Positions 1 to 9,605 of a DNA stretch of 64,000 bases are shown in pieces. The stretch lies in contig OZ231127.1 of assembly GCA_965153355.1 (NCBI GenBank), positions 85,064,001-85,128,000 of the forward strand, given 5' to 3'. Within the stretch, counting starts at the first letter, position 1. Each line of letters begins with the position of its first letter. A program made the translations under genes and the position numbers. The notes below the pieces were generated by a model. It was not told the DNA's origin. It ran no database searches and was given only the letters and a program-made list of their open reading frames with translations. This DNA comes from Flaccisagitta enflata. Taxonomy: Eukaryota > Chaetognatha > Sagittoidea > Aphragmophora.

Positions 1-227
1 TTCTACGTCTAAATGTCCAAATGTGTAACTCAGAAGGTTAACAAGTAAAAAAAGGTGCAGTGACTGAAGACAAAAGTTTGGTAAAAAGTGACCAATGCTT
101 ACGACTTTTTTCCTCTTGGCGACAGCCGCCATGACTGGTAGAAATCTGCGTATGATTGATTGACATCCATAATTGCAGGTTTCAAATGTACTGGCAATAT
201 GTGTCCGCCACCCAATAGTTACACAAA

Positions 228-395
228 CAAGGCCGGATTCACGGCTACCCAAGTCGCAAACATGTGGGCAGGGGCTGTGATGAAAAAGGCCAATCATGCA
301 TTTGGGCAGAACCCCCCCATAAACACTGAAAAAGTAAAAAAAGTAAAATTGACGGATGGACCAACAGATGGTTGGACGGACAGAGCACGCGACTA
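228..395 (+). mobile_element. family A palindrome-tailed repeat, diverged
   Basis: Starts CAAGGCCGGATTCACGGC, has GTGGGCAGGGGC and a GACGGA/CCAACAGATGG block, and ends CACGCGACTAT before a poly(A) run. The 5' tag is decayed. Confidence 0.75.
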
Positions 396-707
396 TAAAA
401 AAAAAAAAAAAAAAAAAACTGAGGGGGGGGCAAAATCATGTGATACTTATGATGCTAAGCCAACGATTCGTCTGGCACATTTCAACAGTAACCCTGGTAA
501 CAATTTGAAAATAAACAGAACAAAATCTTAAATGATTTTTTTACTCGCCAAGAAATCAACATGATCAACCTTCAGTATTTCTTCACTCATCTTCCCTTTG
601 CATTCCTTCTCACTTTAACCTTTAAAAGTTCTCTCCTTACCTTTTCCTGTGCCATCACCCCATTTCATTTCCTCTCATTTTCACCTTTTAAAATCCTCTC
701 TTAACCT

Positions 708-963
708 CTTTAGTCGCGCACTACGCAACTCTACACCCGCTATATCGGTCCTTCCATCGGTCGGTTGGTTGGTTGGTCGGTCGGTTGGTTGGTTGGTCGG
801 TCGGTTGGTCGGTTGGTTGGTCGGCCGGTTGGTCCCCATTTTACTTCCCGGCGTTTTTTAGCGTTTTGAGCTCACTGCTTCTGCCCAAATGCCCAAGTAA
901 CCTTCTCCATCACCGCCCCTGCCCACCCGCACGCGACTAGGTTAGCCGTTTATCCGGCCTTAT
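708..963 (-). mobile_element. family A palindrome-tailed repeat with expanded TTGG/TCGG core
   Basis: Reverse-strand copy. It begins on the plus strand with TTTAGTCGCGCACTACGC and ends TATCCGGCCTTATT. The internal GGTTGGTCGG tract is expanded to about 85 bp. Confidence 0.8.
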
Positions 964-1888
964 TCTTTTCCATCATCCGATTCCTCTGTCAGTCCATCAC
1001 CATCAGCCTCTTTCATCCTCTTTTTTTCTCATCTTCTCTTTTTTGTGTGTGTGTGTGTGATGAGAGTCATATTGCAAATGACGTCATTCCGAGTTTTCAA
1101 TCTGCTTCCACCTTCAAACTTCAGACACTCACGAGAGAAATCTTGTTTCGTCTTCACGTTCGCGTTTACATTGGCAATTTCGCTCACCGATTTCATTTCC
1201 GAGCTCATCTTTTATCCAGATTTTATGGCGTGAACTGAGTGAGCTAAGCGAAGTGAACTGAGTGAGCATGAAGCAGGTTTAACATTTGCAAATGGACTGG
1301 AAACAAATGAGTGCAACTAAGAATTAGATGATCACTGAAAAGTCTTGTGTCTTACTAGATTGCTGGATCGCTGCTCTAAATGAAAGCTTAAAAGTGGTTG
1401 AGGGATGCGACTTACTAGTCATCCAAGGACCGCACATGGTCAGCGGTACCCGATGCCTTGCTTGGAGTGATCAAGTGAAGAAGTGGTGTGAGAGCAGGGT
1501 AGCGGCCCCAAAGAGCTCATCTTTTATCCTGATTAAAAATGGCGCGAACTGAGTGAGCAGATCAGGTTTAGCATATTAAACAGGATCCACTGTATCTAAC
1601 TCTGATTTACCGGGAACATGTCTCAAGATTTTACACTGTTGAACAGTTTCAACGTGAACGCGAGCTTGCACTGAGGCCTCATGAGGACTGCGATCTGTGG
1701 GGAGGTCAAAGACGTTTTGCACTTTGTCAGTGACTTGTATTCTGTGACACTTAGTCTTTAAAGTTTCGTGTTCTTTCATCAATTCTAAAAGAAAGAAAGG
1801 AAAAAAGAACCACATGGATACCTCATGTCATACCTTAACTAGTTATTAATCGTGAGGTGGAAATGTTTGAGACTTTTGCGCTGAAAAA

Positions 1889-1975
1889 TCTTTAGATACG
1901 TCCTCGTATTTCTAAAAGAGGCTTTGTCCGTCCGTTTTTTGGTCCATCCATCTACAGTGATCCAGATGAGTAAGT
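1889..1975 (-). mobile_element. family B (GATGCG-tag) repeat fragment
   Basis: Contains TTTAGATACGTCCTCGTAT, a decayed AGATGCG-loop-CGCATCT hairpin, then AAAAGAGGCTTTGTCCGTCC, the same framework as the copy at 23628. Confidence 0.5.
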
Positions 1976-2064
1976 GTAAAAAGCTCTCGAAAAACAACTG
2001 AGGATATATATGATCTATAACTATATGATTATATAACTATATAGATAAATGATCTATGACTATA

Positions 2065-2451
2065 CTACTCGACTAAAAAAAAGCCGCACTCTTTTTTAAG
2101 TGGATGAAAAAAAATCTTTTCAACTTTTTTCTGATGAAATGATTTTAAAGATTTTCAAGTTTTCTTTCATTCTAGACCAATCCCAGATCTGTTTAGGAGC
2201 TAGAGCATGTCAAAGTAATCATCTAATTTGTAAGAATGCTCATTTTTTAATGGGTTCTAGAACTGATAATGGCAATGTTTCTTCTGTTTCTTATGCCATT
2301 TCTAAACAAATGAAGCTAGAATTGCCAGATTGGAGCTAAATGAAAAATCTTTCCAAGAGCCTTCTTACAGTGCAAGATTTTAATAAGTTATTTTGAAATT
2401 AGATATGGCAATTTGCATTTCAAAAGTGCGGCTTTTTATTGAGTCGAGTAG
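2065..2451. mobile_element. Tc1/mariner-like MITE, family D copy 1
   Basis: 387 bp. Terminal inverted repeats start CTACTCGACTAAAAAAAAG and are flanked on both sides by TA, the Tc1/mariner target duplication. The core contains CTTTCATTCTAGACCAATCC, shared with copies at 35185 and 48621. A 79-codon open frame inside (2100-2339) is part of the repeat. Confidence 0.8.
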
Positions 2452-2656
2452 TATGAACGCTTTCTTCAGTTAGGCATAAAGCTTTCTTCATGCAAAAAGG
2501 CTGGCAGGGTTTTTCTGGATCTTCATGTTACTGCAATGATTTTCGCATTGAGTTTCAATGGCATTTTATTTGTCATGAAATAACAGATGGAAATAAACTA
2601 TTCTAAAAGACTATAAACTAATATTGAAATCCGAGAATTAAAAAAAAAAACAAAAA

Positions 2657-2850
2657 AACAAGGCCGGATACACGGCTACCGAAGTCGCGTGCGGGTGGGC
2701 AGGGGCCATATTTGAGGTCACCAGACCATTTGGGCAGGAGCAGTGAGGTCAAAGAAATAAAATCATAAAAAAAGTGAAGTGTGACCGACGGACCAACCGA
2801 CAGACCGACGGACAAAGCGGGTTGTGGAGTCGCGTGCACGCGACTAAAAA
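2657..2850 (+). mobile_element. family A repeat, subfamily 1, near-consensus
   Basis: 5' end CAAGGCCGGATACACGGC; 5' tag AGTCGCGTGC; CATTTGGGCAGGAGCAGTGA; GACGGACC core; AGCGGGTTGTGG; 18-bp perfect palindrome AGTCGCGTGCACGCGACT, then AAAAA. The 5' tag is exactly complementary to the 3' terminal GCACGCGACT. Confidence 0.9.
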
Positions 2851-3133
2851 TACTGTACAGTTGGAAGGAAGTGCCTTAGTAAGGTTTGATAAATTCTACT
2901 CAATATTTAACGACTCTGATGCAAGAGAGGCAGAATAGAATGAAATGCAAAATTCTATTAGGCACATGTAATGAAAGACAAAAGATTACAAGTTGTCGCG
3001 GTAAAAATGTGGTCAAAAACAACTTTGTTTTCAATCATTATATTTTGCCAAAACATCATAGAGCTTTCCAAAGACGGTAATCTTTTCATTTTTACCGTTG
3101 AATTACAGGCAGTATTTGTAGGCACTCTGCACC

Positions 3134-3139
3134 TTTAAT
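3134..3139 (-). promoter_or_regulatory. possible poly(A) signal ATTAAA for the SLC5A3-like gene
   Basis: Hexamer about 160 nt past the stop codon. No AATAAA lies nearer in the transcript sense. Weak evidence on its own. Confidence 0.25.
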
Positions 3140-3299
3140 TGCTGTAATCAAAAAAGTTCATCTGCATGCAACTCTGCATGAAAAGCGAACAAGCTATATA
3201 AGGAGATCAATCAAGAAAATAACAATAAAATTGACACGTGAAAATGATAAAACAATGAATATCACTTGGTTAGTATTTTTCGGGCAGACGTGGGAATGA

Positions 3300-3867
3300 C
3301 TACTCAGCGTACCAAAACTCGAGTTTCCAATGGCCTTTAATGGAAAACACGGCAAAGAGGGCGAAACCCAAAAGCAAAATGATAATGAGATTTATATTGA
3401 GGAATGTCTTTGCCGTCGAATTCTGCTCCAAGCAAGTGAGCTTCTCCAAATGTTCGTTTTGTTTGGCGTCAGCTGCTGAAGAGGCGTCTCCGTCCAACCC
3501 GCAGAACCACGAGCAGACTTTCCCCGGACAATCTCGCGAAGACGTGTGACAGTTTTCCACATCGTCGTTATTGTTGTGGTTGACATCTTTTTTGGGTGGT
3601 AGACAACATTCTTCCGGGCAAATGTCTTCCTCTGTCTCGATGGAGGAGTGAGAGGATGTCTCAGAGTCTACGTCTTTTTGCTGATGATAGGCTTTCCCTT
3701 CGTCGTCATCGTGGTCAAAGTGCATCATCATCTTGCCGTTGTTGGCGACACCTTCGGTTGTGATCATTTCCAGATTCTCATGCTCATCGTCGCGGAGACT
3801 TTGATCAAATCGCGTCCAATATGTCGTCCGAATGAGCTTCTTAGGATCGCCAGCTTCGGTTAACAAA
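3300..3867 (-). CDS. SLC5A3-like: SLC5A3-like exon 12: cytoplasmic tail and last helix (aa 562-750)
   Basis: Begins [18 protein letters not shown], which matches the start of the SLC5A3 tail. An acidic, Asn/Asp/His-rich stretch follows, then CSWFCGLDG (the WFCG motif before the last helix) and the hydrophobic segment [19 protein letters not shown]. Ends in TAG at 3300-3302. The middle of the tail is poorly conserved, so only its ends give homology support. Confidence 0.9.
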
Positions 3868-6800
3868 CTGTCGGGTTGTGGAAGTAATGTTTAGATAGTG
3901 AAATCAAGGTAACGGAAATAAATCCTCCAGTTATAAGCTGAGTTACAAGTTTTAAGTTATAGGTTATATAAAAGTTATAAGTTGTAAGTTAAAAAAAAGA
4001 ATTATACTAAAAAGAAACATCTAAAATAAAGTAGCAACATTGTAAGATTGCTAGTCCAAAATAAGTTGAGCTACTGTTACCAAAAATATCTTTCATCGGG
4101 CACCTTTTTTCACCATTCCTTCCTCACTATAACTGCACTCATCATTCCTTTCTCACTGTAACTACTCTTCCCATTCTCACCTAACGACGACTGCGACGAC
4201 TAACGTGCTCCAAAAGAGGACAATGGCAAAGTACATGTAATGAAAGTCGGCGATGAAGGCAGGACGAGTATCGGCCTCTCCACAAGCGGGTTTTTTGAAA
4301 ACGAATTTCAAGACCAATTGAGTGACGCCCAAAACCATCCCGAACATCAAAGAGCAAAAAGCGCCCTGAAATTGTAAACAAACAAAAAATAAACAAATGA
4401 ATACATTTATGAATAATTTAGTAAATAAATGAATAGATACATAAAAAAAAAACAACAAATGATTGAATAGATGGAAAAAAGAAATGCTGCATGAATACAT
4501 TCGCATTTCAGCATTGCAGACATCTATCGTGACAAAAATAATAAAATGCATTAATTACCTTCTCATTTGTTCTCTTCCAAAGAATGGCGAGTAAATAAAC
4601 TGCGGCAATAGGTGGAGCCAGATACGCCCCGATTGATTGAATGTAAATGTACTGAAAGGGAGAGACGAGGAAGAATGATCAAAATCAGCTAATGTTTTAT
4701 TCTAAGTGTCAATTGTTAAATCCCGATATACAATGTCCAGTACGTCCCATGAAGCGCCCCAAACTTTGACACTGACTCTCACCAATCTTACCATGGTTGA
4801 GGCTTGGTAAAAAAATATCCCATGCAAAATTTCAGGCCTCTGGAATAGCAGGAACCTTTGTTAGGGTGACCATGAAGTTTCCATAGAAATCTATGGCAGA
4901 GACATAATTTGCATAATAGAAATATTGATTCCAATGCTAATTCAATACAAACTTCAACCTCACCCTAACAAAGGTTCCTGCTATCTTAGAGGCCCAAAAT
5001 TTTAGATGGAATATTTTTTTACCAAGCGTCAACTGTGGTAAGATTGGTGAGAGCCATAGTCAAAGTATGGGGCGCTTCACGGGACGTAATGTCCAGGCTG
5101 TTAAAAAGCCGAGCCTGTAATTTCCATAATCACAACAGAATAGATAAGTCATCAACTCAAAAATGACAATTAGATACTCACAATTTGGCCGCCTTCCATG
5201 GCATCAATGATAGGGACCCACACGACAGAAATGGCGATCATGACCAGTACAAAAAGACGACCCACGATCATCAGCTCACGCATGGAACAATCCTACGAAA
5301 AATGATAATAGAATAAGATGAGTCAATCAAGTATGGATATGAAACAATCAAAGATTATACAAATGGTAGTTCAACTTGGTCAGCATTGTGTAATTAGACA
5401 TATGCGCATGTCAATAATATCACCATTTCAATAAGATCAATGACATCAATAAGATCAATAGGATCAAAAAGATCAATAAGATCAATAAGATCACTAAGAT
5501 CAATAAGATCAATAAGATCAATAAGATCAATGAGATCAATAAGATAAATAAGATCATCATTTCATTTTCTTTTACACCTTTCCTTGCCCATCACTTTTTC
5601 TTTAGTTCATCATCACCAACCTTTCTGATTTTTTGGTAGATGTCGATGGTGAAGAGAGTAGAGGCTGAGTTGAAGATGGAGGTGAGGTCACTCATGAGGG
5701 CGGCCAACATAACAGCCATCATTACGCCACGCAGTCCATCAGGCAAAAGGCGCAGAACCAAATATGGATACGCGAAGTTTGTACCTGAATTTCATGGCAA
5801 AGTTGACAATATTGGCTAACTTGATGCATAAATAGCAAGAACAGCTTGAATGTTCTTTGACTAAATAACTCATTATTTTAAAAATGATTAAAAATATTTA
5901 AAATACAGATGTGCTACTCAAAAAAGAAAGGATTCATAATAAGCGTGCCACTTACAAGCTGTGGGGGAGCCGCAAGCACTCATGCAAGACTCTGGATCGG
6001 CGCAGGCAATCTCGTCGGTATACAATACCCTAATGCAAAGAAGAACAAAACGATGGTCAGAGATATCTATTTGCATACATATTGTTCACAAATTTGGTAA
6101 CATTTCGATTATTGCATCGGTGGAATCCAAGTGTTTGACCTACCTGGCAACCATTCCAGGAATGACCATCATGAAAACGGGAAGTATTTTCAAGTAACCG
6201 GCAAAAATGATCGCTCCCTGAGCCTGTAGATGAAAGCAAAAATAACAACTGCTGATTGGATTGGAAAAAGCCATGTTTTTTTTAAGATATGTATTCTTTT
6301 AATCTCGACTTCCATTTGAAATGTCTTTGAAAATCTCGATCTATCTTTTGCTTACATGAGACAACGATTTAGCTGCGAGTGTTCTTTGGACCATCATTTG
6401 ATCTGAACACCAATACCAGATTGTGGCTGGAGTCTGGCCCAAGATGAAGCCAAGCCAGGGCATTTCTGAATCGGAAACTCCACGCAACATCACATCGTAA
6501 TCCTGTAAGAAGAAAAAAAGATGGGATTTGCATTTGTATTGCACTGGGTTTTACTTTGGCGCGCGTCTATACAAGAGGGTGTGTCCGTTGGTTGATCGGT
6601 AGGTTGGTCGGTTAGTTGTTTGGTTGATTGGTGACGCATTTGTTCGACAATCCAAACAGTTCACATACAGTGTACTTAGCCTATTTGGCCTTTTTGACCT
6701 TGCTTTTAAAGTCATTTGTTTGATTTGAAAACGCGTAATTTGAAAGTAATTTGAAAACGCGGTGACAAAATATTTGTAATCATGCATTATCTTGCGGCCA

Positions 6801-9288
6801 TCTTATTGCTAGAATTTCTTTTCTCATGATAACCATTACCAAACCAAATCATTGACATGACCCAACCTTCCCAACTGACCTGAGCTGGTTGGGCGCATTT
6901 GAGCTTGGTGCTGTAATCCTCATCTGAGGATGAATTGAAGGCAATTTTGGCGGTAGAGTTGGCATATAATTGCATGAGCATGGAATAACCTCCAACTTGG
7001 TTGAGTGAGACAAAAGTCAGCACCACGCCGCCAATCAACATGATGAACGTTTGGAGAGTGTCTAAAGGAGTAAGGAAAGAAAATCAAAATAAGAACAAGA
7101 TCAGATAAGAAAATGAGGTTCTTGAGCATTTGCAACGATGGTTTGATGGTGGATAAATCGCAGGAATAATCAATCAAAAGATGTGAATGTCACTTTGCTC
7201 AATCAGCATTTTCAAAATATAGTTTGGCCGAATAGTTAAACACAGTTACATCCCGCTTTGATTGATCCGAGAGCGATGGAAATCCGTCTCAGACGGATAC
7301 AAAAACTTGGTCCCTGTAAATCAATTTCTTTTCATCTGCATCTTTGTAATGGGATTGACGGATATCCGCCCATAGTGGATGAAAAAAAGTGGCAGCGAAA
7401 AAAAGATTGACTCTTAGGGCGTGTTTCTAGTGAGCGCCAAAAACGCGTTTATTCCCGTGAAACGCGATAACAGTGTGAACACATATTCAAGAATTTCAAC
7501 TGTCCCATGAGGGAGTGAGCGAAGTGAGTGAGCGAGCCCGTGAACGGAGTGAGCGAGCGAAGCGAGCATAGCGAAGCGAAGCGCTGCGGAGCGAGTGAGC
7601 GGAGTGAGCGGTGCGAGCAAATGAACGTAGCGAGCGACCGAGTGGCAGGTTCAAAACGTCTGTCTGTGACTAGAAACGCCCCCTTACCCGTGTAAATAAC
7701 AGCCGTAAGACCACCAGTGACGGTACTGACGGCCGTGATGAGTAACAGCGCGAAGATGGAGAAGTAAATGTCCCAGCCTAAGGCCAATTTGATGAACAAC
7801 GCCCCCGCGTAGAGATTCACGCTGATTTTGGTGAAGACGTACAACATGAGAGAGAGAGAGGCCAAGTAAACTCGAATGCGTTGACCGCCAAATCGTTTGC
7901 GGAGGAATTCAGGCAAAGTGCTGGCGCCAGATGCGATGTAGACCGGCAAGAAAAGCCAGCCCAACAACTGAAGACAGAAAATGAAATGATGTGATCAACA
8001 GGAACAGCCAGCCTATCAAATGAAATCAGAAAATGAAATGATTAGACCAAGAGGAACAGCAGCCTGCCCGAAAGCTGCAACCAGAGCTTTATTTTTGTCA
8101 TATTTGTAGCCGAGTGGGGCTAGAGTTGCCAATTTTGCGGAAACGAAAATAACAAGGTCATTAGACCTAAGTCGCGTGCGTCGGCACTTTCAGAAAGAGT
8201 CGAGCAGACAGACAGACAAAATTTTTTTTTTTTCAAAAGACATTTGAAATGGCTCTTTACTACTTTAAGCATCTTCTGCACTATTCAGAGGCATAAAAAC
8301 GCGATAAGAAACCTTTCAAACGACTTTGTCACGGACCGACGGACCAACGGACCGATGGACCGACGGACCAATGGACTGACGGACCGATGGACGGACGGAC
8401 CGACCGACGGACCAACCAAAAGTGACTTATAGAGTCGCGTAGCACGCGACTAAAAACGATGAAATAAAATCCATGAATAAAACATACCTGGAGCAAGATG
8501 ACCCCATTGAGGGCAAATGCTCCGACACCTAGTCCACCGGCCGCGCCAGATCCTATGATGAATGTAACAGAAAAAATTGAATAAATCTCTCATTACAATG
8601 CGATTTTACTTGCTCAATCTTCAGTTGGCTATTTTACCGCCAAAATGTCGAGTTGACATTGAAAAGTTGGATCATGATAAACATATGGTAGAGAAATTTT
8701 CGACTTAAAACAAAATGACATTGAAAGAAAAAATGTCAGTGACTTCATTGTAAGCTGTTGAAATTCATTTCCTTCTTTGAACAACAAGGCCGGATACACG
8801 GCCATCAGTTGCAGACGGGTGGGCAGGGGCGGAAATACGCGTTTTCCCACTTTTCAACTCGAGCGTGACGGACCAACCGACCAACCAACCAACCGACGGA
8901 CGGACGGACAAAGCCTCTTATAGAGTTGTGTGTCCGCAACTAAAAACAAAAAAGAATAAAAGAATGTCCCAGTTTCTCACTCACCTGCAAGTCCGATGAA
9001 ATGTTCACTTCCGATGTTGGAGGCGAACAAAGAAGCGCCAACCGGGAGCCACCACATGAAACGCCCCGCCAGAAAGTAGCCGCTGACCGTCCCGCGGTTC
9101 TTCCGGAAAAGTGCGAGGACGCCGACAAACACCACCAACGCGAAGTAAACCACGATGGCAACGTAGTCCCAAAACGCCAACTGGTGATAGGACTGCCGGG
9201 AATGCTGATATTGATGTTGTTGTTGTTGTTGCTGGGGCGCCAACGGTTGGGACGGAGCCGGATCAACGTTGATGTTCGTTATCGCCAT
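3300..9288 (-). CDS. SLC5A3-like: SLC5-family sodium/solute cotransporter, SLC5A3 (sodium/myo-inositol)-like, 12 exons
   Basis: Plasma-membrane transporter predicted to couple Na+ influx to uptake of a polyol or sugar. Joined exons: 9288-8985, 8552-8488, 7967-7688, 7061-6880, 6502-6356, 6223-6144, 6029-5956, 5784-5621, 5292-5182, 4651-4559, 4365-4181, 3867-3300. They total 2253 nt, giving 750 aa plus TAG. All introns are GT-AG and the frame is continuous. Seen: Gln run at 19-24; [13 protein letters not shown] at 90-102; WYWCSDQ at 306-312; GYLK with K338; extracellular Cys 362, 368, 372 and 378; [13 protein letters not shown] at 407-419; YIQS with Q474; long acidic cytoplasmic tail; final hydrophobic helix. 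Family knowledge: the SLC5 fold has 14 helices; SGEHF-region, ALMSD and [12 protein letters not shown] motifs favour SLC5A3 over SGLT1/2. Oddities: A115 replaces the conserved Glu of the sugar site, and the tail is long. SLC5A9 or SLC5A11 orthology is the alternative. Family sure, paralogue likely. Confidence 0.93.
4181..4365 (-). CDS. SLC5A3-like: SLC5A3-like exon 11 (aa 501-562)
   Basis: Encodes [20 protein letters not shown], a loop with [19 protein letters not shown], then another helix. The RPxFIxDxHYMY loop is like SLC5A3. The intron is phase 2 (split Ser codon). Confidence 0.9.
4559..4651 (-). CDS. SLC5A3-like: SLC5A3-like exon 10 (aa 470-500)
   Basis: Encodes [20 protein letters not shown] and then [12 protein letters not shown]474 matches the sugar-binding Q457 of human SGLT1. 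Acceptor CTCCCTTTCAG; donor AAG/GTAATT. Confidence 0.92.
4741..5088. mobile_element. 348-bp inverted-repeat MITE with 8-bp target duplication, in intron 9
   Basis: Inverted arms of about 140 bp start TACGTCCC(A/G)TGAAGCGCCC and share CTCACCAATCTTACCA and AGCAGGAACCTTTGTTAGGG. Flanked by exact direct 8-mers ATGTCCAG at 4733-4740 and 5089-5096. The 8-bp duplication suggests hAT- or P-like transposition. No coding capacity. Confidence 0.88.
5182..5292 (-). CDS. SLC5A3-like: SLC5A3-like exon 9 (aa 433-469)
   Basis: Encodes [20 protein letters not shown] and then [17 protein letters not shown]. This is the [19 protein letters not shown] block shared with SLC5A3 and SLC5A11. Exactly 37 codons. Donor ATT/GTGAGT. 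Confidence 0.92.
5434..5557. repeat. 9-bp tandem repeat (GATCAATAA)n in intron 8
   Basis: About 13 imperfect units, each with a GATC site. Lies between exons 9 and 8 of the transporter gene. Confidence 0.85.
5621..5784 (-). CDS. SLC5A3-like: SLC5A3-like exon 8 (aa 378-432)
   Basis: Encodes [19 protein letters not shown], then [20 protein letters not shown] and [15 protein letters not shown]406, S409 and D410 occupy the Na2 positions S389, S392 and S393 of human SGLT1. SLC5A3 also has Asp at the last of these, which supports that assignment. Confidence 0.93.
5956..6029 (-). CDS. SLC5A3-like: SLC5A3-like exon 7 (aa 353-378)
   Basis: Encodes [20 protein letters not shown], the extracellular loop with the family's spaced cysteines (C362, C368, C372, and C378 across the junction), as in SLC5A3 and SGLT1. 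Donor GCTT/GTAAGT. Confidence 0.9.
6144..6223 (-). CDS. SLC5A3-like: SLC5A3-like exon 6 (aa 327-353)
   Basis: Encodes [17 protein letters not shown] and [11 protein letters not shown]338 matches the sugar-site K321 of human SGLT1. The intron is phase 2 (split Arg codon). Donor CAG/GTAGGT. Confidence 0.9.
6356..6502 (-). CDS. SLC5A3-like: SLC5A3-like exon 5 (aa 278-326)
   Basis: Encodes [18 protein letters not shown] and [14 protein letters not shown], the SLC5 signature. Y307 and W308 match human SGLT1 Y290 and W291. The FILGQTPA stretch is very like SLC5A3. It follows a TTTTTTTCTTCTTACAG acceptor and ends CAT/GTAAGC. Confidence 0.93.
6552..6705 (-). mobile_element. family B-like fragment in intron 4
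   Basis: GGCGCGCGTCTATACAAGAG, then a TTGGTTGATCGG-type core, GTGACGCATTTG and CCTATTTGGCCTTTTTG match the order of family B parts in the minus sense, but all are diverged. Confidence 0.4.
6880..7061 (-). CDS. SLC5A3-like: SLC5A3-like exon 4 (aa 217-277)
   Basis: Completes the motif [14 protein letters not shown] across the junction (split Asp codon), then gives an extracellular loop with N-glycosylation sequons (NST, NSS) and KCAQPAQ. The donor is CAG/GTCAGT. The open frame continuing into the intron is not conserved with SLC5 proteins. Confidence 0.9.
7416..7683. mobile_element. family G MITE in intron 3, abutting the exon 3 splice donor
   Basis: Ends AGGGCGTGTTTCTAG on one side and CTAGAAACGCCCC on the other, with an internal GAGTGAGCGAAGTGAG-rich GC segment. 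Related copies are at 16496 and 16755. The right end is 4 nt from exon 3. Confidence 0.8.
7688..7967 (-). CDS. SLC5A3-like: SLC5A3-like exon 3 (aa 124-217)
   Basis: Encodes [11 protein letters not shown], the family motif [27 protein letters not shown] and [10 protein letters not shown]. The donor is ACACGG/GTAAGG. Only GTAA (7684-7687) lies between the exon and the end of a transposable element at 7416-7683. Reading on past the donor gives an open frame that is element sequence, not protein. Confidence 0.93.
8152..8456 (+). mobile_element. family A repeat in intron 2
   Basis: 5' end CAAGGTCATTAGACC is diverged but the tag AGTCGCGTGC is intact. Expanded GGACCGACGGACCAA core; 3' end TATAGAGTCGCGTAGCACGC plus GACTAAAAA. 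Confidence 0.8.
8488..8552 (-). CDS. SLC5A3-like: SLC5A3-like exon 2 (aa 102-123)
   Basis: A 65-nt exon between an ATAG acceptor and a CAG/GTATGT donor. It encodes [18 protein letters not shown] and then a hydrophobic run. The residue aligned with human SGLT1 E102 is A115 (codon GCC). Too short to stand out as an open frame; found by joining the flanking frames. Confidence 0.9.
8784..8946 (+). mobile_element. family A repeat, GTTG-tag variant, in intron 1
   Basis: 5' end CAAGGCCGGATACACGGC, 5' tag AGTTGCAGAC, 3' tag GTCCGCAACT then AAAAA. The C-to-T change in the 5' tag is matched by a G-to-A change in the 3' tag. Confidence 0.88.
8985..9288 (-). CDS. SLC5A3-like: SLC5A3-like exon 1 (aa 1-102)
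   Basis: Starts at ATG 9288, the first Met of a long open frame, and ends at CAG/GTGAGT. The N-terminus is polar with six Gln in a row, read from a short CAA/CAG tract. The first helices follow, then the conserved [12 protein letters not shown] motif. A89, N91, I92 and H96 match human SGLT1 A76, N78, I79 and H83 (Na2 site and sugar site). The intron is phase 1. Any 5' UTR exon upstream cannot be seen. Confidence 0.92.
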
Positions 9289-9509
9289 TTTGTTATTTAA
9301 TGGACGATACTGATTGGGAAATGTTTTGTGAATGTTTTGAACAAATTCACGAGTAAGTTTTTTTTTTCAAAAAGGGTTTTCCTCCTTCACTGTTTCTGAA
9401 ATGGCAGTAGTCAGTTCTGGAATTGGAGAAAAAAGATTTGTGCATTCGTTATGAGGCAGGAGGCAAAAAAGCAAAAAAAAATAAAAAAATAAAACAATAA
9501 ATAAATAAA

Positions 9510-9605
9510 AACAAAACAAAACAAAACAAAACAAAACAAAACAAAACAAAACAAAACAAAACAAAACAAAACAAAACAAAACAAAACAAAACAAAACAAA
9601 ACAAA
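9510..9605. repeat. (AAAAC)n microsatellite
   Basis: About 19 near-perfect pentamers, roughly 220 bp upstream of the transporter start codon. Confidence 0.97.

Noticed and set aside
2100-2339. 79-codon frame, and a similar FSFILDQSQ peptide at 36344-36616
   Set aside because: The likeness comes from both being copies of the family D element; neither frame is kept in the third copy and no transposase motif is seen.
6787-6879. Extension of exon 4 past CAQPAQ as an open frame
   Set aside because: A CAG/GTCAGT donor fits, and exon 5 continues the SLC5 alignment directly; the extra residues have no counterpart in the family.
7449-7687. Extension of exon 3 into the intron as an open frame
   Set aside because: The extension is family G transposon sequence; SLC5 homology continues in exon 4 across a GT-AG intron.
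9300-9500. Core promoter of the transporter gene
   Set aside because: No TATA, initiator or CCAAT cluster that I can place; the 5' UTR may include an unseen upstream exon.
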